Origin: Skeletonema tropicum
Lineage: Eukaryota > Bacillariophyta > Thalassiosirophyceae > Thalassiosirales > Thalassiosiraceae
Direction of reading: 5' to 3'
Length of the DNA stretch: 64,000 bases
NCBI GenBank assembly: GCA_037178625.1
Contig: CM074132.1
Location: forward strand, 2,976,001 to 3,040,000
Part shown: one piece after another, positions 1-10,215 of the stretch
Layout: the number at the start of each line of letters is the position of its first letter
How positions within the stretch are numbered: position 1 is the first letter of the stretch
Position numbers and translations under genes: made by a program
The notes under the pieces: generated by a model
Database searches by the model: none
Told to the model about the DNA's origin: nothing
What the model saw: the letters and a program-made list of their open reading frames with translations, nothing else

Positions 1-872
1 AATCATTTCGGGCAATGATCTGCTTGACTGAGATTGCTGCTGTTCGGACTTCCTCTTCTTGTATCTGCGCTTGTTATGGAGACACAGGCAAATTTCTTGA
101 AGAGGTAAAGAAGGAGAGAAAGTTAGATGTGAAAATAGATAACTGCATAAAAATGTGAATGGTCTTAGCAAGTTACTTACTTTGCAGAGCAGTGCCAATA
201 TCTGCGGGTTCGCCATTTGTATCCAAGAGATGATAATCTCTCTGAAGCTTTTGTAAAATTGATGCCCCCATCTCCTTTTCAGCTTCTGCAGTGAATTCTT
301 TTCCAACAATCTTCTCGATCGCTTCGTTCATAATTTGACGGTAGTTGGTATCATCCTTCATACTTAGCACAAGGTTCGGCAATCGGGGCTGAGGTAGTGC
401 AGAAGAGATATGTTCACCCTCCCCATCGGCTTTGCTCTTCTTCGTTGCCCCCGGATTCTTGTCTCCTGCTCCTGCAGCAGATCGTTTCTTCTCTTCGTAA
501 AATTTGTTGTCGTATGCTTCATTTACAGCAGCGGTAGATGCGCGGACAGGAATAGATGACACGTCATGTTCATATCCACTCTGATTCACGGGTAAAGGTC
601 TCATCTTGGTATTGGGATAATTCGGAGCGTTTGGTTGACCTAGTCCCAGCGTTGGCATCTGCTGGGTTTGCTAGAGAAGGCAGGTATAAGTAAACAGCAT
701 ACAGAGCGACATAAATGAATCATGTAAACAAAGACTACAGCTAACCGAAGATGAAATCTTCGCTCAAAGGGTTGCGTCGTCGGTAGGGTTGCGTACGACA
801 AAAACAACGAACGCGAACGCATTCAGCTTCACACCAAAGGCACAAGGGACTTACCAACTGATTCTGACTCAT
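1..872 (-). CDS. Tandem-domain gene, left copy (partial, cut by window edge)
   Basis: Function unknown. Three exons can be read on the minus strand: 872-855 (starts ATG, encodes MSQNQL), 670-181, and 95 to beyond base 1. Donors are GTAAG at 854 and GTAAGT at 180; acceptors are CTCTAG and CTTCAAG. The protein has a charged, low-complexity N-terminus with a KKSK basic patch, then a domain of about 65 residues beginning LPNLVLSMKDD and ending YHLLDTNGEP...TALQ. The third exon begins the next domain (SRSLPEMI) and runs off the window. DNA and protein are clearly paralogous to the complete copy at 1812-4055, so this is the 5' part of a tandem duplicate. The domain is distantly reminiscent of the diatom DUF6824 family, but that is a guess. 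Confidence 0.7.
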
Positions 873-1811
873 TGATAGACAGAAGAGTGTTTATTATGAG
901 TACGATAGCAAAAGCTTATGGACTCTTGCCGGGGCCACATTCTGGAGCTTCGGGTCATGAAATGGATCTTGCTGCTTTTGCGTAAACGCGCGAAAACTAT
1001 TAAAGATACCTCTGTCTGGTGATGAGACACTTCGAAGTTAATCGCTGTTATGTCTAAGTAATTCATCTATCTACATACTTGTCTCTAGAGAGTACCTGTT
1101 CGCTATTATGAAACAGGTTCAAATGTATCGTAGGCGATCTGTAGTGTTACCCTATCCAATAAATCGCCAATTGTTAGTTCTCTTCTGCCATGGGAGTAAC
1201 CTACCCTTTAAAGGTGCTTAAAATGCTGCTCTCGGTGAGCTGAGTTCGAATCCGTGTAGCACCAAAATTTTTATAAAAAATTTTTGTTAGGCCCACTTCT
1301 AGCTTGACTTTAGGGTTATCCCCAAAAAGGGTCCCCTCGTCCAGTTTCCTTGGGTCTTTGGCTCCTAATTACACATTCGTTCACCATGCTAGCCAAAACT
1401 ACCTCTGGTGCAGAGCGGATTTGAACTCAGCTCACCGAGAGGATTTCAGAACTGTGCTCACCTTTATCATAGCACCAATATTCGAAGAGAACTAATCTGC
1501 TGGATAGGCTAACACTACAGATCGCCCGTAGAGAGAATAAGGGGGTTACAGGAGGAGGCGATTGTTCAAGATAAAAAATAATGTTGCGGAAAAGAATCCA
1601 ACCGATGAAGGGGAGGAAGAGGAAGAAGATGTAGAAGAGGAGGGCATGAATCCAGATCTTGCTGCTATGATGGGCTTCTCCGGATTTAGTGGCAGCCGAA
1701 ATTAACATTGCTGGTAGTTTCTTTATTTTACCTCCATTTCACTTATGGATTCGAGCATAATATGATCCATTTACGTAAAACCACACAAAATAGAATCAAG
1801 AGTGTATAGGA
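873..1811. other. Intergenic stretch between the two tandem copies
   Basis: No convincing gene. It holds the foldback element at 1131-1530. The short open frames at 1304-1495 (plus) and 1427-1708 (minus) overlap that element and look like chance frames. Confidence 0.5.
1131..1530. repeat. Foldback (MITE-like) element with long imperfect inverted arms
   Basis: The outer arms GCGATCTGTAGTGTTA near 1134 and its complement near 1511-1526 are inverted copies. So are the inner blocks at 1229-1254 and 1417-1442 (CTCTCGGTGAGCTGAGTTC). GTTAGTTCTCTTC near the outer third also occurs in both arms. Arms are about 125 bases around a 150-base centre. The left arm contains GTTCGAATC (1244-1252), which fits the RNA polymerase III B-box consensus. 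No protein is encoded. I see no clear target duplication. Confidence 0.7.
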
Positions 1812-4055
1812 TCAAGCGCCGAGCAATTCTCCTTTTGCTTCGTCGATAATGGCAGGGATGATTCCATCTCTAAACCAAGCCGATCCGGTCCTTTGACTGA
1901 TTGCTGCTGCATCTTCGACTGCATCTTCGAAGCGCCTCAAGAAGTGTGCAAGAGCGTATTTCTTTGCATTCCACTGTTGAGTATTCAACATCTTTGTTTC
2001 CAAGCATTTCTGTAGCAATCCATAGAATTCATCCGCATTTATATCACTTCCAGTTCGTTTCATTGCGATATCTTTGTACACTTTCGTATATTCACTCAGC
2101 TCTTCGCCTCGCAACAGCAACGTCACATTAGATGATCCATCTATATTTACTCTGGATGACGAGTTAGGGTTGTCAGTGCGACGCCTGGTAGCACCAGTTC
2201 GCTCCCCTGATTCCCGGTCAAAGATGATCTTGTAAGTTTCCACAGAGAGACCCTTTCGTTCCAGCATAGTCCGTCCAAACTCATCATTTGCATATGACTC
2301 AAAATGTCCCTCGCGGAATGCCCAATTAGCAATCTTGCGTACGCCTGTCAGCATAGTCACGTCCTCTTGTGCATTCCTCTTCGTGAAGCCTTCTTTCATT
2401 GCAACCCACTCGTCGTCGATAGGACCACTTTTAAGCTGAAACTTCCATCCACAAGAGTTGTTCTTCTTGAGATAGTCGGCAACAATACTATCTGTAGCAT
2501 GTAACACATTGTCGACATGGAGGAAGAGCAGATGTTAGTATCACAACAGTATTGAATACGAGCTTTGCTGGATTTACTTACGACCAAAATATTCTAGCAA
2601 CTCCACTCGTTCTGCTTCGGATAACTTATCCCTGGTTAACGTCTGCACTCTTGGCAGTACCTCTTGGTTCTGGGATTGTACACGGCCTGAATGGTCTTGA
2701 CTTCGAGTACTTTGACAACGAGGTAATGCACTGTTGCGGAATGGCTGGTTCTGCGACTTCTTTTCGAGGCGTTGAAGTATCACTGTTCAAAGACGTATCA
2801 TCGTTAGAAGGCTATTCAGTTAAATGTCTCGTCTTCACAGGCAAAGATAATGATGACTTACTTTCTAGAGCAGCTTCACTCTTGACCTCCACAAGGCCAT
2901 TTCCAGCTCTCTTAAGAAACTTTCCTTCTGTACCTAGACTCCTTTGCAGTTCGTGTAGCATTGCTCCACCTGTCTCAACAATGTCATCGTATTCCTTGTT
3001 GACATACTCATTGAAAAACTTATTCATGGTGTCTTTGTAGAATTTACTTACTCTCATATCAAGGATTATGTCGTCCCCTGCAAAATGAGATTCACGCGTG
3101 GTCGTCGTTCTCGCAGGCACAGGTGGAGGAGCTGTGATGTTGCGTTGCTGATACTTCTTGGTTCTTGATGATCGGGTGTGCTGATTTTTGATGCACCATA
3201 CCAATTCTGTGATATGAAGGTTTTTGAGAGGAAATAGGTGAGACGAAACTCAGTGAAATCAAGCAATTGAATCTAAGCCAAAGTCACCTACTTCCCAGAG
3301 CAGCACTATCATCAATAGATTTGCCGCTTCTATCAAGAAGATGATATCTCTGCTTGAGCTCTTGTAATACCTCCTCACACGACTCCTCGATAGTACCATC
3401 AAAATCCTCTCCATAAATTTTTTCGAAGGCTTTGGTCATAATTTTTCTGTACTTTTTATCCTTTGCCATGTCGAGAATCATATTGGGCAATGATCTGCTT
3501 GACTGAGATTGATGCTGGTGTTGGTCGGCCTTGCTCATATCATAGTTGTACTTGTTCCGGAGACACTGACGTATTTCTTGGAGAGGTTATAGAAAAAAGT
3601 TAGATGTGAAGATGCATAAAGAGTTAACCGAACATCGCAATGTACTTACTGTGTAGAGCAACGCCATCTTCTGCGGGTTCGCCATTTGTATCCAAGAGAT
3701 GATAATCTTGCTGAAGCTTTTGTAATATTGATGCCCCCATCTCCTTTTCAGCTTCTGTACTGAATTCTTTTCCAATGATCTTCAGGATCGCTTCGTTCAT
3801 AATTTGACGATAGTTGGTATCATCCTTCATACTAAGAATTAGGTTTGGCAATTGGGGCCGAGGTAGTGCAGCAGAGATATGTTCACCCTCCCCATCGGCT
3901 TTGCTCTTCTTCGTTGCCCCCGGATTCTCGTCTTCTGTAGCAGATCGTTTCTTCTCTTCGAAAAAGGTGTCATCTGCTTCATTTACAGCAGCGGTAGATG
4001 ACACATCATCTTCATCCGCGAAGTATTCATTATAATTGAAAGGTTCAGGTCTCAT
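1812..4055 (-). CDS. Protein with three tandem ~65-residue domains, one per exon
   Basis: Function unknown. Five exons join in frame: 4055-3650, 3576-3292, 3206-2862, 2782-2582 and 2491-1812, giving about 638 residues. Each intron is GT-AG (GTAAGT, GTAGGT, GTAAGT, GTAAGT) and each interrupts a codon after its first base, so the three middle exons (285, 345 and 201 bases) can be duplicated or skipped without a frame change. Exons 1-3 each carry one copy of the domain: LPNLILSMKDD..., LPNMILDMAKD... and DDIILDMRVSK..., ending in YHLLD or GKFLKR and then AAL. The last exon encodes about 226 charged residues that I do not recognise. The N-terminus has EEKKRS and KKSK, suggesting the nucleus. The domain may be a divergent DUF6824; a database profile search would decide. 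Confidence 0.7.
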
Positions 4056-4764
4056 CTTTATCTTGGGATAATTCGAAGCGTTTGGTGAACCTCTAGAGTC
4101 CCAGCGTTGGTATCTGATGGGTTTGGTAGAGGAGGCAGATGTGAGTAAACGTCATATATACAAAGTGATAGAAATGAAACATGCATTACAAAGAAAAGGA
4201 AAAGAGTATCTTTTAAAGTTACACGAAGCTTCGCTCAAACTGCCCCGACAAAAACAATGAACGTGAACGCATTCAGCACCACAGGGACTTACCAACTGAT
4301 TCTGGCTGTTGATAGAGATTCTGGCTGTTGATAGAATGAGGAATGGCTCATCAGTACAACAGCATAGCCGTAGCTCCCGGGGCCGTCATGATTGTGCTGG
4401 ATATAGAAAATAGAAAGGCTCCGCAAAACTGTCCTGAAAAGATACCGTCTTCGAATTATGTACCTAGTCGTGATGATGACGTCATACCTATGCGAACCTT
4501 CTTCTGATTGTGACTTGATGACCTTTTATTGACTTTCATTTCTCATCACCTTCTTCCGTCAAACCAGCCGGCCATTCAAAAGTCATGTTTATGATACTTA
4601 CTTCTAGAGTGCTGCACAGAACCCAGACAGAGGCAGATGGCAGAGGCAGTAGACTAGCAACAGCAATCTATCAAAGCTAGACATAATACTTATCAACAAC
4701 ATTACGTGGGGCCGCGGACTTGGACACACTTCGTAACGATTCCGTGACCTGGTGAATAAGTCCA
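4056..4764. other. Gap with a decayed copy of the first exon
   Basis: Sequence at about 4293-4351 (minus) corresponds to the MSQNQL first exon of the left tandem copy: CAGAATCAGTTG followed by a GTAAGT donor. The ATG-bearing part is changed and an 18-base unit (TTCTGGCTGTTGATAGA) is duplicated. Using the ATG at 4351, the exon ends in a phase that gives a stop at the matching acceptor, so the downstream ATG at 4055 is taken as the start of the gene. The rest of the gap shows nothing clear. Confidence 0.45.
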
Positions 4765-5865
4765 ATGAAAGACCACTTTCGTATCAAAGCTCAAACGAGA
4801 ACACGAGACCTAATAATGACACATCGCCGACGAAAGACGATTACAGTCTCCGCGGTCATTATCTACGGATACACCGCCGCTCTCTTGCTAAATCCTGTTC
4901 AGATCCTGGCCGACCGAGACGCTCATCTTCAAGAAAAGTATTTTCTCGATCAACTCAAAAAGAAAAAGAAAGGAGGGTTCCTATTTGGAAGAAGAAAGAA
5001 GCGCAACAGTGATCCAGCCGTTCAATATCAGCGCCAGCAACGTCGTCTGTCGGATTCGGCATACCTATCAATTGCCATATTTCTTCTCTGTCTGGCAGCG
5101 TCATGGATATTTCGTGTCTCCTTTTTTGAAATGGGCATCATGTGGATTGGTTGCCTATGCAGTAATATATCGGATTTCACAGGGTCTTTTGCGCAACCAC
5201 GATCCAATGAAACATCTCGACGAAAGAAAGATCGTAACAAAGTATCATCGAGGAGTAAGAAGCAATCGTCTAGTCGGAGGAATTCATTTAATGATAATCA
5301 GTCGATTTCTACATCGGTTTTGGAGATCATCGATATGGAAACAATAGGTGACGACTCACTATCCTCGTCCCCGGGAGTAATGTCAACAGTTTTTGACTCT
5401 ATGACACGGGCAGGAAAGAAATTCGTGTCGTCATCAAAGCAAAAAAATACGCCACACAATCAGAGAATGGATCGTTCATCGAGCTCACGCATTCAAAAAT
5501 GCCACAGAGATAAGTCATCGTTGAGATTGAGAGCGTCCAGCAAACAAACATCTGGTGGTAGAGACGAAGAGTTAGGGGATGACGACAAGTCGGACATGTC
5601 TTTACTACCTGGACTTCCAAATTTCGGTGAGGACGATGAATGTAGTGACAATGGCACAGCTTTTGCTATAAAGTCACCCATGATGCCCAGCCCAAAAAGA
5701 GCTGGCTCCACGCCTTCAAAGTCAAAGAAGCAGACATCTAGTTCATTGCAAAAGAAATTATCTTGTGAATTAGAAGACGCAAAGCAGCATCGAAGTCACC
5801 ACCACCGCAGCTCCCACCGTCATAATTCTCGTCGTCACAAGAGGCACCAAACTCCAGCAGCATAG
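4765..5865 (+). CDS. Predicted membrane protein with a long basic/serine-rich tail
   Basis: Not recognised. The frame from the ATG at 4765 gives 366 residues; the in-frame ATG at 4819 (MTHRRRKTI) is an equally good start because it leads into a hydrophobic segment (TVSAVIIYGYTAALLL), possibly a signal anchor. A second hydrophobic segment lies near residues 98-132 (YLSIAIFLLCLAASWIF, then GIMWIGCLC). Between them is a basic stretch with KKKKKGG and GRRKKR. The C-terminal 220 residues are rich in Ser, Lys and Arg and end in a His/Arg-rich tail (SHHHRSSHRHNSRRHKRH). The likely arrangement is two membrane helices with a basic, disordered cytosolic or nucleoplasmic tail. Confidence 0.6.
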   Translation: MKDHFRIKAQTRTRDLIMTHRRRKTITVSAVIIYGYTAALLLNPVQILADRDAHLQEKYFLDQLKKKKKGGFLFGRRKKRNSDPAVQYQRQQRRLSDSAYLSIAIFLLCLAASWIFRVSFFEMGIMWIGCLCSNISDFTGSFAQPRSNETSRRKKDRNKVSSRSKKQSSSRRNSFNDNQSISTSVLEIIDMETIGDDSLSSSPGVMSTVFDSMTRAGKKFVSSSKQKNTPHNQRMDRSSSSRIQKCHRDKSSLRLRASSKQTSGGRDEELGDDDKSDMSLLPGLPNFGEDDECSDNGTAFAIKSPMMPSPKRAGSTPSKSKKQTSSSLQKKLSCELEDAKQHRSHHHRSSHRHNSRRHKRHQTPAA

Positions 5866-5985
5866 GCTGTTTTCCTCTACATTTCATCATTCATTGTATT
5901 TGACTCTAGGGTTGTTAAATTCTTATATGATGACTTCTGTCTTCTGTGCCTTCCAATTGTATCAATTTGGCACTGCCATCACTAA

Positions 5986-6811
5986 TCATGCATGTCCTAA
6001 AAAGTCAATCACTGTATCTATTAATTCTTTGTTGTGCGGTATGAAGTGACCTTTACTGTGAATGTATATTTGCGGCTCTGAATAAAGACAAGCAAGTTTG
6101 TTTCCGTACGATTTTGGGACGGAAGTATCCCTATCCCCTATTATGTGTAGCGACCTTAGGGTGATGAGACTTCCACAATCATTAGTATGTGCGATCCCTG
6201 CCATGGAACCCTGATGCATTGAAGCAAAGCCACTAACAAGAATTGCAGAATCAACTTTCGCAAACGGAGATAGATGCTTACAATCTGGTTTCTTCTTTGC
6301 GATAGATGCTAACATCGAGAGGATGTGTACGAATGTTGCTCCCTGCGAAAAGCCAAAGATCGTACACGATGAATCCAATTTGCATAGACAATCTCTTATC
6401 ATTGATATCGAGGCGTCCAGCCCGAAATATTCCATTGGCGTTTCTTGCAATGAGATGGAAGCATCTGATGGATCTTTATCAGAATACATGAACCAAGCTT
6501 TTGCATTTTCTCGACCGCCATTGGTAACTTCTACCAGTTGTCCATCAACCTCGACCATGCTTGTCATTGGAAGCAGATGAGGAGCTTCCAGATATATGCA
6601 GTCATGTCCTAATTCGCTTATCCTCCTTTTTACAATCGGTTGTGCGATGGCAAGCATGCTTGTTGGATCAAGTGTGGAAAAATAGATACAAGACACTGAT
6701 AATAACTCACTTGTGCAACTTCTTAGTTCTGGACTTCATCACGTACGCATTCTGTGCCCATCCATGAATCATAAGGACAGTCCTTCTCTTGCTGGTAGTC
6801 GCCATCATCAT
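5986..6811 (-). CDS. FSH1-type serine hydrolase (alpha/beta fold)
   Basis: Two exons, 6811-6711 and 6658-5986, with a 52-base intron (GTGAGT...CAACAAG) joined in phase, give about 257 residues. The first exon supplies TVLMIHGWAQNA, the usual start of FSH1-family proteins. The second has IYLEAPH, the nucleophile elbow GFSQGA, then GDRDTSVP around the acid and KGHFIPHN around the catalytic His. These fit the Ser-Asp-His triad of the serine hydrolase (FSH) family, whose members are small cytosolic esterases or thioesterases of varied substrate. A minus-strand frame that starts at the second exon alone lacks the oxyanion strand, which supports the spliced model. It is divergent from the J-domain gene at 7157, with about 345 bases between. 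Confidence 0.85.
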
Positions 6812-7156
6812 TGCCTCTGCTGCCTGCGGAGTGAGCATAAGGTTCTGTATTCTGTATTTGATATCAGATATGTAGCATGATGGATGGAGATCAAAGTGTA
6901 GCCCCCAAGATTTTGGTGGTCAGTACCATTTAGAGGTAGATGGCAGATCCTGTTAACTTCTCTTTCACTGATAAATCTACCCCTTTCAGTGTCCCCCCTT
7001 CTTCCCGGGGAGATTGGTGGTAGAGTATCTTTTTGGTAGTGAATCCCTAAATACCATGACGCACGAAGATTTTTTATCCTGCCGCGACGCATCAATACTT
7101 CACTTCTTCTTCTCTTTCTCTATGATGTGCAGCTAAACATCACTACTCTCCCAACA

Positions 7157-8248
7157 ATGATCTTCCAAATCGTATTGGCTATAGCTGCAGCCGGCTCTCC
7201 GACGGCTGAGTGTTACTCAATGAATCCAGCGCAACGGTACTTTGACATGGTTGGTCGAATTAATAATCAACCAAAAAATGTCGTGGCAACAAATCAACAG
7301 GACACAAATGCAAATCAACTACCCCCCACGATTGATGCTCAAATCATTAAAAAGAAGACATCGGAGGAACAGGCAGCCAAGGCTCCGCCTCTACCTCAAA
7401 CTAATAACCCTTTGAAACTTCTTGGTCTAGCAGCGAACTCAACATTTGAAGCAGTCAAACTTGCCTACAAAGAAAAAGTAAAAGTTTACCATCCAGACGT
7501 AATAGTAGGTCCGGATACAACACCTGAAGAACGAAAAAAGGCCAATTGGGATTTTGCTCGTATTAACTCTGCATACGATATTTTGAAGCGGATGGAAGAT
7601 GAAGAAGCATATGAGTATGAAATGTATGTTGATGGAGAGCAAGTTACAAGAACTGTGTATGTGAATAAGGATCAACGGCAACACAGAAGAGATGCACATT
7701 ACGTTGATTATGATCGTATCAGACAGGTTGCTGAATATCGGAAGACTCATCCTAGGAAGAAGATGTGGTATGAAGAGGACCATGAATATCAACAAACGAA
7801 TAATGGGTTTGAGAAAGATGTCGCATACTGCAGCAATGAGAAGTGGTACAATCACTTGGAAACGTTTGAATATGAGCAAGAGATGGGCTGCCCCCCGTAC
7901 AATGACTTCATTAGTACCCAAGAGGCAATGAGAAGAAATGGATTTGGTGTAGGCCACCATCATGAACAAGAGAGAGAGAAATTCTGGCACAACCGACACA
8001 CATTCGAAAGAACTAATGACGGAAACAAGTGGTGGCATGATGATAACTCGCCTTACACAAGATTTGATACAGAAGAAGAGAATTCCTATGACGCTTACAA
8101 TGATCGATGGTATAGGACAGCTGTTGAACATGACTTTGGCCCAAGCAATGTTCATTCTGACTACGAGTATGATCATTATGATCCAACTGATGCTTGGTAC
8201 AAACGTTACGATGATGAGCCGAAATTCAACGGTCAGTTTGGACCCTGA
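7157..8248 (+). CDS. Secreted or organelle-targeted J-domain protein
   Basis: The first ATG that makes sense is at 7157; it starts a signal peptide (MIFQIVLAIAAAGSPTAECY). The frame is open from 7127 but only through a GTG. After a Gln/Asn-rich linker, a J domain runs from about residue 83 to 145, with the HPD tripeptide (YHPDVIVGPD) that stimulates Hsp70 ATPase, and FARINSAYDILK as helix IV. The remaining 200 residues are rich in Tyr, Asp, His and Trp, with no zinc-finger region, so this is a type III J protein. The stretch after HPD (VGPDTTPEERK..N..FARIN.AYD) is shared with the gene at 12941-13597, as are a YDRI motif and a C-terminal NG-FGP, so the two are paralogues. Partner and compartment are inferred only. 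Confidence 0.8.
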   Translation: MIFQIVLAIAAAGSPTAECYSMNPAQRYFDMVGRINNQPKNVVATNQQDTNANQLPPTIDAQIIKKKTSEEQAAKAPPLPQTNNPLKLLGLAANSTFEAVKLAYKEKVKVYHPDVIVGPDTTPEERKKANWDFARINSAYDILKRMEDEEAYEYEMYVDGEQVTRTVYVNKDQRQHRRDAHYVDYDRIRQVAEYRKTHPRKKMWYEEDHEYQQTNNGFEKDVAYCSNEKWYNHLETFEYEQEMGCPPYNDFISTQEAMRRNGFGVGHHHEQEREKFWHNRHTFERTNDGNKWWHDDNSPYTRFDTEEENSYDAYNDRWYRTAVEHDFGPSNVHSDYEYDHYDPTDAWYKRYDDEPKFNGQFGP

Positions 8249-8367
8249 CTTTGCGTTTAGTGTCATCTTGTGTATTTTGCGTGTGCCTATGTAAAAGAAT
8301 GAAGCGTATGCTGTATGCCAAGCAATTAGAATAAGAAGCCTTAATTTGCATAGTACTCTTGAAGTCT

Positions 8368-9207
8368 TCAAAGTTTGTCCACCCAGTCATCATACACTAG
8401 GCCGACACGAACTTGTACAACAATCAAGCCTTCACTCTCCCAATCTCCTGCACCCTTGGTAACATTTGTATCTGTTGGAGATAAAAAGATTCTCAGGTTT
8501 TCGTCGGCGTACAAAACTCTCACTGTTCCCGTGCCTTCGATTGATAGATTAAATGTAAACTTATTCCATAAAGATATTGATGCACCAGTCACTCTCGCTT
8601 CGTAATCATAAGGAGTGGGTAGGAGACTAGCAGATTGTTTGTTTGCAAATAATGATGTAAAAGAATTGAAAGGGTTGGTGTCATCAACTACTGCTGATTG
8701 AACAGGCCCAACCTCACTGAGCTCTCCAATCGCTTTCAAGCAAAAACTATCGCCCCAAATTTCAGCATAATTTGTAAATGAATTGTCATTTAAGTCGTAT
8801 TTCTGTCCCTTTACATTCCTCACTGCACCCGATCCAATCTTTTCCCACAATGGCGTGCTACCAATGAAGTAAATTGATGCAAAGAGTGGTCCATCGATGC
8901 ATTTGGAGGGGTCAAAAGAGGATTTGGATGATATCAGTGTTTGTACTAGTGGATTGATTTTTTTGTTTAGGGCATCGCCTTCTTTTGGTTCATCAGCTTT
9001 TTGTATAAGTAGACGGAGTAGTTCATCGGATGTTTCTTTCGTTGAGGATGAGGTGGCAACTGCAGATGGTGCTGTGGCTCTCGTCGAGACAATATTATGT
9101 GCTGACCGCAATTTCTTCCCAATAAGAATATTTGAGGGTGGTTGGACGAAGCAGTAGACTACCCTGGGATAGAGCGCTGCTAAAAGCACTAACAGCAACG
9201 GTATCAT
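8368..9207 (-). CDS. Plastid lipid-associated protein / fibrillin-like
   Basis: 279 residues from the ATG at 9207. The N-terminus is a signal peptide (IPLLLVLLAALYPRVVYC) followed at once by FVQPP, the Phe-first transit motif of proteins imported into complex plastids. The C-terminal half has LYADENLRIFLSP and then a VVQVR strand, resembling the end of PAP/fibrillin domains, which bind lipids in plastoglobules and thylakoids. A middle segment (LFASIYFIGSTPLWEKI) also suits the lipocalin-like fold. The family call rests on these patches and is moderate; plastid targeting is better supported. The gene converges with the J-domain gene, 119 bases apart. Confidence 0.6.
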   Translation of the reverse strand: MIPLLLVLLAALYPRVVYCFVQPPSNILIGKKLRSAHNIVSTRATAPSAVATSSSTKETSDELLRLLIQKADEPKEGDALNKKINPLVQTLISSKSSFDPSKCIDGPLFASIYFIGSTPLWEKIGSGAVRNVKGQKYDLNDNSFTNYAEIWGDSFCLKAIGELSEVGPVQSAVVDDTNPFNSFTSLFANKQSASLLPTPYDYEARVTGASISLWNKFTFNLSIEGTGTVRVLYADENLRIFLSPTDTNVTKGAGDWESEGLIVVQVRVGLVYDDWVDKL

Positions 9208-9477
9208 GGTCGTGTAAAGATAAAGGGATGTTGATTCAGCCGGGCCAAGGGAATTGCGAAGACTGCAATAGGATGAAGCAATAAGGAGCGCAGAGCGCCA
9301 ATTAGAGTATTAATTCCTACGCAGAATTGAATTATTTGGAATTTTTTCCTCTCTTTTTCGAAAGCGAAAGCTGTCGTGCTCGCTACTTATCTCGAAGTAA
9401 AGTGCTCAAGATAGATATTCGAAGCTATCCAAGCGCATAAACGGCTCCTCCATAAACCAGAACCACCGAACATTAGG

Positions 9478-10037
9478 ATGATATCAATACAGATGACCTG
9501 GGGTCATATGATATGGGTCTTCCTACCCCTTCCTTTGATATCCTTGTTACTTCTCACGATTCTTCCTCAAAGCTTCGGAACGCGTCTAGTGCAAAAAATC
9601 TTCTTCACTAGAATATCCATCGGTCCATGGCACACTCGTTTAGTATGGGTGTTTGTCGGGGCATCTCTAATCATCTTCAGCATGGCTGCAAGAACAATTC
9701 AGATGGGTTTCGCATCTGCTCATGTGCCTTGTAGCGGGTAAGGAATATTTTGAATCTGTTCTTGCAGATAGATCATCATTTATCATTGTCTCTAACATTA
9801 CACGTGCTGCGTGTTGCTTCCAGGTCAAGCTGCCCATACCACGGCGGAGAAACAATGTGGTATCGTAGGGCTTCCAGATATAGAGCTGAACGAAACTTTT
9901 GGCTTTCTCTTTTTACATTGGTGTTGTGGCTTCTAGTCTACAAAATTTATAGTTTGAATGATCAGATCATGAAGCTGAAGCAGGGGAGTGGTAATGGAAA
10001 GAAAACAAACAGGTCGAACTCAGACAAAGATGATTGA
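9478..10037 (+). CDS. BAP31/BAP29-like ER membrane protein
   Basis: Two exons, 9478-9737 and 9824-10037, with an 86-base intron (GTAAGG...TTCCAG), give about 157 residues. Three hydrophobic helices are visible: WVFLPLPLISLLLLTIL, LVWVFVGASLIIFSM and FWLSLFTLVLWLLVYKI. The third is preceded by RYRAERN, matching the conserved (R/K)xQRN segment before helix 3 of BAP31 proteins, and followed by a short coiled segment (LNDQIMKLK) and a Lys-rich end. BAP31 proteins are ER export and quality-control factors; this one lacks the long C-terminal coiled coil of animal forms. It converges with the MOT1-like gene. Confidence 0.7.
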
Positions 10038-10215
10038 TCAGCGAATATCATTTCTTCCCTGACAGTGTGACCTTCCCGAGTGCCAAAAATTTCGGTTTTG
10101 TCCGCATGAGCCGTCTCTCTGTGTTTAGCTTCCTTTCGATTACTTTTTAGACAACAAAAATGCTCCTAATCGTTTATGTACATTCTCTAGGTTTATATTA
10201 TCATTGTGTCCATGC

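Noticed and set aside
1225..1262. Possible tRNA 3' half (GAGTTCGAATCCGTGTAGCACCA)
   Set aside because: The bases around TTCGAAT do not form a five-pair T-stem, and no acceptor stem or anticodon arm can be drawn. It is part of a foldback element.
2552..3040. 162-codon plus-strand ORF
   Set aside because: It lies antisense to spliced exons whose domain structure and introns are well supported.
6808..7095. 95-codon minus-strand ORF upstream of the FSH1-type gene
   Set aside because: No domain, low-quality composition, and it lies in the promoter gap of two divergent genes.
7439..8371. 310-codon minus-strand ORF rich in Ile, Leu and Val
   Set aside because: It is the shadow of the J-domain gene on the plus strand; its hydrophobicity comes from the complement of acidic codons.
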